Shown here piece after piece: positions 56,830 to 64,000 of a stretch of DNA of 64,000 nucleotides; the stretch's first letter is position 1, and the number at the start of each line of letters is the position of its first letter. A program made the translations under genes and the position numbers. The notes below the pieces were generated by a model. The model was not told the DNA's origin, ran no database searches, and saw only the letters and a program-made list of their open reading frames with translations. This DNA is from Sciurus carolinensis (Eukaryota; Chordata; Mammalia; Rodentia; Sciuridae), in the NCBI RefSeq assembly GCF_902686445.1, contig NC_062216.1:8949084-9013083 (forward strand). The letters are read 5' to 3'.

Positions 56830-58980
56830 AGACCATAAAAGAAATTGGTCATTGGCAGGCTACTCCCTCTCCCCCAGACCTCTGGATGCATCTTTGCTTT
56901 CCGGGTTGGAAAGGCTGGAGTTAAGTCTCCAATGGCACCTGGGCTCAAGGCTGGACTCTCAATCACTGTAACAATGAAGAACTATTTTGTGAAAGGCCTG
57001 TTGTCTCCTGCCAGTGTTTCTAGACAGGGATTCCTTCCCAGAATTTTTTAGGAAACTTGTATTTATATTTTTCATTAATGCTTCATCATGAGACAGATGG
57101 TCCTGATTTGAAGGTGTAAGGAAAGAATGGAAAAAAGGTAACAGAGAGAGAGGAGAGGAGGCTCAACAGGAACACCCATTAATTTGGAACAAATCTACAG
57201 AGGAGGGTCCCAGTGAGAGTAGAACCTAAGTTATAAGGGCACGAGGGATTGGGGAATTTTTGTGGTTTGGCCATTACTAGGGAGTTGTCAGGATTCTTGT
57301 GGTGGTCACTATTCCACATTGAGCAAGGTGTTTCTCTCAAGAGTTCATCCCAGGTACTAATTCTCATTACAGGGTGTTGCCTGGGGTTTAGGTGAGGCTG
57401 ACTGTTGTTCTGGTTCAAAGTGACCTTGGGGTAACTGTTGTTCCAAGATGGAGGATATGCCTCAAAATGGTGTTGTCTATGTCACTTCTCCCCCACTGAA
57501 TGATCCATTGACACCAAATTCAAAACAAGAGCAGGAAGTGCTAATAGGTAGAATCCATGGCAAGGGCATGTGCAGGGGAGAGCTGATCACAATGAAATCA
57601 GAATTGCTCATTGGCACCCTGGTATAGGTGAATGTGGCCACACTGCTGCTAGCCCAAATCATTTTTACAAATAAGTAAATATTACTAAGTTTGTATACAT
57701 AGATGCATTGTAAAAATCCCACGAGTGCTGTTATAAGAAAACAAGTTTAAGAAACAAGTCATCAAGCTGATTCCATGTACTGCTGCTAAATTTTCTAGTA
57801 AAATGATCCAAATGTTATAATATTCAAATGCTGGAGTTTTTCAGTGTGTGGATATTCTCTACAGATTATAGTTTTTTGTAAATATTTTATCAGATAAATG
57901 CAAAGAGGTCAAGGGGTCATATATTAGTGCTATTTAGTAATTTTACAAAATAATCAGACATTAAATTTCAACATTTGAGGTTTTAAAGAAGGCACATTTT
58001 CCTGTGAGTTTTTACTTAAGAGTTCAAGAAGTTTCATTCATGGACCTCCTTTACTAAAAGATGGTCTCATGGGTAACAACATGGAATCTGCCAGAAGAGG
58101 ACACATTCTTTGTGACAATGGTCTTTGTGACAAATGAAGAAACAATCTCATTTGACTCCTACACATATTTGCTCATAAAAGGTAAAATAAAATTATTCAG
58201 CACTACAGGTGAGTTCACTTGAATCCATATCAATCTGGGATTATTACTGACTCAATATTCATTAATGTTTACTACAGTTTGTTATGAATTTATTGCCCCT
58301 CCCTCACTAGTATTAATTTGAGAGAAGTGATTAAATATACTATGATAAATATTAAAGGATACTGGTCTATAATGTTCTTATTCAAGTTTATTGCCAGTGT
58401 AATAAACATCTATTGTGGGCAGAGTATTAAAGATACATCTATAATGGGTAAAGTATTACCTTAGCCTAGATTCCCAAGAAAGCAGAGCCTGAGGCAAGGA
58501 TGGAGTCCCAGAGAAGTGCAAGTGAGCAAAAGGGCCAGGAGGGGTGGGAAACCATGACAGCCGGCAGGCTACAGCACTAGCCACTCTTCACAACAAGCCC
58601 TAAAGACACAGAACGGACAATTTGGTGGAGAGACCTATGGGCCACACATCTGTATAGAGAAGCTGTGGCATGGACCAGACATGATAGGAAGCAGGGACTG
58701 GGAATCTATCTACCTGGCTCCTTCCATCTGTTTCCACTGGTCCAGATCTGCTCCATGGAGACTTAACTTTTCCACCTTTTGGAGTTGTGTCATCTGGCTC
58801 CTTTGGCTGTGGCTCTGCAAGTGAAGTACTATACTCCATCACAAGGCATCTCAGTCAAGACCTAAAGGAGAGGAGAGGACAAAACTCAGGGCCAGAAACT
58901 GGTTTGTCTGACTATGCAGCAAGCCCCTGTGGCTGACCAAAAGTACCTCACATCAATATCAACATGATTTGGGATGGGCT
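56830..58980. other. Unassigned stretch
   Basis: No named element. Around 57170-57720 and 58480-58860 there are GC-richer blocks that could be old LTRs, but neither ends nor TSDs are clear. Frames of about 80 codons there lack motifs. Confidence 0.35.
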
Positions 58981-58987
58981 GTTAAGG

Positions 58988-59345
58988 GTCATATTGTGCC
59001 CACCCTCAAAATTTCTGCCTTGACATCCTAATCCCCAGAACCTCAGAAGGTGACTGCATTTAAAGATGGGGGCCTTTAAAAAGGCAATTAAGGTAAAGGG
59101 AGATCATATGGGTGGTTCTCATTCAATGTGACCTATGTTCTTGGAAGAAAAGACTGGGACAGATACAGAGGGACAACCACTTGAGGGCACATCTACACAC
59201 CAAGGTGAGGGGCCTCAGAGGAATCATCCCTACTGACACCCTGATCTCATTCTTCCAGCCTCCAGAACAGAAAGAAAACAAGGTTCTATTGTTTAAAGCA
59301 ACAAAGCTGTGGTACTCTGTTCAGCAGCCCTAGCAAACTAGTCCA
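58988..59345 (+). mobile_element. MLT1-type MaLR LTR
   Basis: 'catcctaatccccagaacct', 'gactgcatttaaagatgggg', 'cttccagcctccagaacaga' and 'gtggtactctgttcagcagc' are in MLT1 order. Confidence 0.75.
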
Positions 59346-59757
59346 CAGGGGCGGAGCAGAAATCAACCAAACCAAATCCTGCCCTGACTGATTTTCGAGT
59401 CTGTCACTCATTTACATTCCCTTGAGGTCAATTCCTAGAGCAGCTGTATTATTAACTCTCTGAAGGTAGCAGAATGAATGGGCCTTCTTAATTTTTTTAA
59501 TCAAAATGAGAGCCTCCAATAAAGCATGAGATGTTTTTGCTAGTAGAATGAAGAAACATATTCAAATAGGCACTATATGTTTTAATGAATAATTTATGTA
59601 TTGCACTGGTATTAGCTCTGCAATTATCTTACCACCACTTGCTGGGACCTAGCAACAATTATTAATATATTAGTACACTGATTATTGAGATTGCAGAATG
59701 ACTTCAATCAAGTCAATAAAAGAAATGAAAAAATAATAAAAGTTTTAATGTTTTCTG

Positions 59758-59790
<33 letters not shown>

Positions 59791-60455
59791 AACAACTAGA
59801 AAAGCAAAATTGGCTGAAATACCAAACATTTACATGAATGTCAACTTTGTACAGTTCTTGGTTTATTCTGTTCAGTTGTTGCTTTGGGGATCAAAAAAAT
59901 CATGTGAATTGAATAAAATACACTTAAAATTATCAAAGATGGGAAACCAAGGAAAGAACCAAAAGAACAAGAAAACAGCAAACCAAAGCACTGTTCTGTT
60001 TTACGTTTTAGCAGAGGATTTAGTAGTGCCCCTTGAAGCCTATTTAATTACACTCATTTACATGATAACAAGATAAATAAGTATTGTTCCGAGCTGTTAT
60101 TTCTTCTCCCCTTTTCTTGTCCTTTGGCTGCCTCTTCTTCTTCTGGAAGGTCTACATCCTCTTCCTGGCATTTCATTGTGTCTGAATTTGGACAAGCTAT
60201 TCTGAATCCTATCTTCATATATTTGAGGGCCTTTGTAGGAGGCCCCCATAGTGCGCAGAGGGAAGATAAACAGCCCGTCCCTGTCCTCAACTTATTTCCT
60301 TTCTAGAATGAACAAGCTCTCAGAGGAGAGGGTCAAATCTCTTCCCTGGCCGGTGGTTCCTGCTGACAGCACACTACTGCAGGATCTAAAATGTAAAGTC
60401 ATTTGACCTCCTTGTTCCAAGATCTTCTCCCCCCACCTCAGCACATAAGGCTGCC
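59346..60455. other. Unassigned AT-rich stretch with poly-A
   Basis: A poly-A of 30 bases lies at 59758-59787 with no recognisable element body upstream. No gene was recognised. Confidence 0.4.
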
Positions 60456-60700
60456 TTTCAACAATGAAATGGATAAAGTGTGGTACATTCATACAGCAGA
60501 AAACTATAAAGTACTAAGAATAAACAACCTATAACTACACTCAGCAATATGGATGAATCTCTCGCACACAATGTTGAATGAAAGAAGCCAGCTGTGAAAA
60601 GGCACACTCCATGGCATTCATGTGTAATGCAACTGATGCACAAGAGCAGGCAGGGCTGCACTGTATGGGTACAAGTCAGGAAAGCAGGGATTTGGGCGGG
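60456..60700 (+). mobile_element. Ancient L1M fragment
   Basis: 'gaaatggataaagtgtggta', 'cattcatacagcagaaaact' and 'aatatggatgaatctctcgc' match the end of L1 ORF2. Confidence 0.65.
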
Positions 60701-62355
60701 GGTTAGGGGTAGAGCAGTGACTGACTAGGAGCGTGAGGTGGGGGTCTGGTGGTGCTGACCACATTCTCTTTCTCCATCTAAGTGCTGCTTTAAACAGGGT
60801 CATTTGTGAAAATTCACTAAGTTGTCCACTTCAAAAAAGGGTGCTTTTCACTACGTATATTGACAGGATTTTTTTAACTCTATCAAAGTATACCCACCAA
60901 TACCAAGTTTTCCTAATACTGATAATTATTAAACTCCCTATTTTCCTGATTTTCTTAAAGACAGATGAGAAAAATACTTCTTTATGACCAGTGTCAACAA
61001 GAGGCATGATTATTCAGAACTCTGGCCAGGGTCTCCACAGCTAAGACCCCTTTACATCAGGGCTGAAAGAGGAACTGATTTAGATTTGTATCCTGTGCCC
61101 ATTCCAAATGGGAAGTTAAAAGTCTCAGGAAATTAGGTGGACATAACAAAACAGTTAAGTTTGTTTTTTAAAGACAGCAAAGGGTATGTGACTAATAAGA
61201 ACACCACACACAGTGATAACTGAAGGACACAAAGCATTCTTAAATTATATCTATTGAATGGTAAAGAAAAATGCTCTTTAAAAATCACTCACATCTATTC
61301 TAGTATCCATAAAGCAAGAGAGATCTAGTGGATGTACCCCTGAGTGGGAAATGAACAACTTTCAAATACAAAAAATACAACAAAATACCTTGTTTAACCC
61401 ATTTACACCATAGAAATAAGCACAAAAAGTCAATTGTGCTAAATGAGCTTAAAAAAAAAAAAAAAAAAAAGTCCCCTTAAGGAAAAACACAACCAAATGG
61501 GAAATCAATTGACTTTTACAGAAGAATGTGTTCTATAATTTAAAATCTATGTTTAATTGTTAGAATTGAACCTCTTTGTACTCTTCTTTCATATATATCT
61601 AAAGCACATTTTATTTAAAAATTATTCTACAGATCCAAGTTGCAAAACCCCAAATAACAATAAAAATAATAATAATGATAATGATGTTGCATTATATCAA
61701 CCAAAATAAGCATCTTATAACCTGATTAGATACATGTTAAATCATGGCATGTCAGACATGAAATGAATCCATAGTCTATCCTTGATTTCAAACAAGGACT
61801 CAGGAAAATGGTTCAGAATATAAAATTATGGAAAACATTACAGCACATCAAAGCAAAGCAAGTTTAATTAGGCTTAGTTTGATAATTGCAGAAAACAAAG
61901 AACCTGCCTCACAGCATGGCTTGTGTAAAATCCAGCAATAAGTCCGGTTGATCCAAATTAAAACCGCCCTATCTACCATCCCACATGAATCCTTTTATCT
62001 GAAAGCTACAGAGAACAAAGAATAACAATTCCACATAGAACTACACAGGGTCGGTCATGTTTTCATCAGGGTTTGCTTTAGTTAATGTGTGCTTCATTTC
62101 TCTGTTTTAAATATACAACCTATAAATACCTTAAGGTAAAAGGCAAGAGAACAACAAATGCTAGCAAAAGCCAGTACCACCTCAGTGTGTCTCTTCAGCA
62201 TATTTGGATTCAGAGAATCCACCTTGATCACAAAATCTGTAGTCTTGTTGCTGAATTTTCTCTGAATTGATTTCCTAGAAGGGAAAGATAGAACTGACCT
62301 CTTAGGAGAATTATAAAATATTCCCCAAATGTAATTGGGACAAAGTTCTATAGTT
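60701..62355. other. Unassigned AT-rich stretch
   Basis: Includes a poly-A at 61451-61470 and an AAT-rich patch near 61660-61690. No gene or named element. Confidence 0.4.
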
Positions 62356-62368
62356 ATGCTAATTTTTC

Positions 62369-62579
62369 TTTTATCTTTCTTTCTTTCTTTCTTTTTTTTT
62401 TTTTTTTTTTGTATTGGGGATTGAAACCAGGGGCACTCTACTGAGCTACATCCCCAGCCCTTTTTATTTATTTTAAGAAAGGCTCTTGCTGAGTTGTCCA
62501 GAACTGGTGTGGAACTTGTGATCCTCCTGCCTCAGCCTCAGTTGCTGGGATTACAGGCATGCACCACCATGCCCAGTTG
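62369..62579 (-). mobile_element. B1-dID dimeric SINE, antisense
   Basis: TTTC-rich then poly-T, inverted ID half ('gggattgaaaccaggggcac'), a 'ttttatttattttaag' linker and inverted B1 half ('cagttgctgggattacaggc'). The 12-bp duplication 'tgctaatttttc' is at about 62357-62368 and 62580-62591. Confidence 0.93.
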
Positions 62580-63088
62580 TGCTAATTTTTCAAAGCAGAA
62601 AACTGTAATTGGGAGTCGGGAAGCCAGGAAGAAATCAGAGGTGGAGATGAAGTGTGGTCAGGTCCACTTCCTGCCCCCTGCCCAATTCAGACCATGGTTA
62701 TCTGTCCCTAAGACTGTCACTATGGTCTCTCTATCCCTCACACAGTGCTCCTTCAGCAATCCACTTACACATTCTCCTCTGAATTACAGCTTCAAAAAAT
62801 AAATATGACCAGGTCATCAGGTCACTTATAAAATTCCACTGAAAATTTTAAAATTCAATGCTCGCATGAAAACATTTGACTTCACTAATAATAATAATGC
62901 TAATTAAAACAGCCATTAAATATCAATTTTGTTTATCAAATGAACACAAATGTCAAACAAAAAAATGATTAGTGCTGGCAAGAGAATTATGGAAGAGGCA
63001 TTTTATAAATACCCGTAGTGAAAACATCAATTAGAATTGCCTTTTCAAAAATCAATTTGACCATATAAAATTATGAGTATTAAAAAAA

Positions 63089-63177
63089 TGGGGTTAGGGG
63101 TGGAGGTCAGTGGTAAAGCACTTGCCCAGCATGAAGAAGGCCCTGGGTTCAATCCCCAGCACCAAAGGAAAAAAAGA
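63089..63177 (+). mobile_element. ID SINE in an old L1
   Basis: GGGGTTAGGGGTGGAGGTCA body, B box GGTTCAATCC, 'ccccagcacc' and a short A-rich tail. It inserted into the L1M sequence at 62865-63380. Confidence 0.88.
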
Positions 63178-63215
63178 AGTCATGCACTTTGACTCTACAT
63201 CTACAAATTTATCCT

Positions 63216-63241
63216 AAAAAAAAAAAAAAAAAAAAAAAAAA
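63216..63241 (+). repeat. Poly-A tract
   Basis: 26 A within the ancient L1, after 'tttatccta'. It is probably an expanded 'aaagaaa' motif of the L1. Confidence 0.9.
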
Positions 63242-64000
63242 GCTATGGACAAAGATTCATGTAGAAGCACTATCGTGGCAATCTAAAATTGCTATTCTAG
63301 CAGAAACAATGCAAAAGTCCAACATCAGAGAATGTGACCCTAATGTCACCCCAGACAAACTAATGTTCTAGGGAGGAATTCTCAGGCTAAGAAATTGCAC
63401 AGCCAGCTCTAGCTGGGCATTCACTGATTGCCTGTATCCAGAGGAAGATCAGACATGGAGCTGATGGCCCAGGCCAGAAGCACAGGAGCCGATGAAGACC
63501 AAATCACACCATTTGCATGGCAACACCCTGCAACATGACTGATGGTGCATTCAAGACATAATGACTTCTAATAATACATACACATAAAAGAATTCAAGTG
63601 ACATAGAAAATACAAAATAAAGTTAAAATCTGACTTGAACGCCACTGCCTGAAATAAATCATGATTAATATTAAAGTACACATCATTCCAGGCAGCTCTC
63701 CATGCATATATAGACTAGATAGAGAAGTACTTTTATAAAAATAGGATTATAACATAACTTCTATTTTTATTAAAAAGTATTACATACAATTTTACTTTAA
63801 CAGAAGTAGAAAATAAAGTGAAACTAAAGGGATTGTTGAAGTCTAGATAAATATCTTTCACCACTAGAGATAGTATTTCATAAAATATCCTTCCAAGGTG
63901 AAGGAAAAGAGAGATTGAAGTAATTTAGTTTAAGATTTGTATGTATTTTAATTCTAGACAATATCAATACTGTTATAACAAAGATAAGGAAAGAGTACTC

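Larger units (their letters stand above)
62865..63380 (+). mobile_element. Ancient L1M, interrupted by an ID SINE
   Basis: 'gacttcactaataataataa', 'ggcaagagaattatggaaga' and 'tcaatttgaccatataaaat' precede the ID. 'catctacaaatttatcctaa' and 'caatgcaaaagtccaacatc' follow it. The two halves read in L1 order across the SINE. Confidence 0.65.

Noticed and set aside
23191..64000. miR-124-1 or another microRNA host between MSRA and its upstream neighbour
   Set aside because: In human, MIR124-1 lies upstream of MSRA but much further away. I looked for the mature-sequence start and saw no hairpin candidate in this window.

Overview
The window is eukaryotic, from a placental mammal and most likely a sciurid rodent (squirrel, ground squirrel or marmot). 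The main evidence is the SINE content. There are many tRNA-like ID elements with a CACATAAAAATAAATAAA-type tail, and several dimeric SINEs joining a B1 (7SL-derived) half to a diverged ID half. That dimer type is known from sciurid and glirid rodents. Rodent-type L1, MaLR and ERVK elements fit the same picture. Nothing in the window is bacterial, viral or plasmid-like: there are no operons, ribosome binding sites or CRISPR arrays.

Only one host gene segment can be supported: coding exon 1 of MSRA (peptide methionine sulfoxide reductase A) on the minus strand at 22804-22939. It sits in a CpG island of about 0.9 kb (about 22300-23190). The exon encodes a basic presequence, a second in-frame Met followed by a Gly-Asp-Ser-Ala-Ser motif, and the Pro-Val-Ala end of the exon before a GT donor. 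The gene runs toward lower coordinates, so positions 1-22803 should be MSRA intron 1 and positions above about 23100 its 5' flank. The enzyme's catalytic domain is encoded outside the window.

Layout: 1-9200 is mostly old unique intronic DNA with one MaLR LTR, a possible ERV LTR, one ID SINE and an old L1 piece. 9200-10970 holds an old antisense L1, a MIR, a tiny truncated ID and a B1-dID. 11032-13258 is a 5'-truncated L1 with a perfect target-site duplication (TSD). About 13270-18640 is a younger, nearly full-coding-length L1 whose ORF1 is split by an ID SINE. 18648-21437 holds further L1 3' ends. 21789-22090 is a Tigger-like DNA transposon. The MSRA island follows. 23190-40700 is sparse upstream DNA with MaLR, MER5-like, Tigger-like and MIR pieces and a well-preserved ERVK-type solo LTR inside an L2. 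40775-46650 is a dense MaLR cluster, including one element that keeps its internal region. 47500-64000 is mixed: SINEs, a second ERVK-type solo LTR at 50606-51074, a GGAA array grown inside an ID SINE, and old L1/L2/MaLR fragments.

No previously undescribed system is visible. The most interesting items are the dual-start MSRA exon with a palindromic NRF1-type site just past its donor, the SINE-split L1 ORF1 with a 33-bp coiled-coil duplication, and several clear nested-insertion histories. Repeat family names come from recalled consensus features, not from a database search. Subfamily names are therefore provisional and edges without a stated TSD are approximate.
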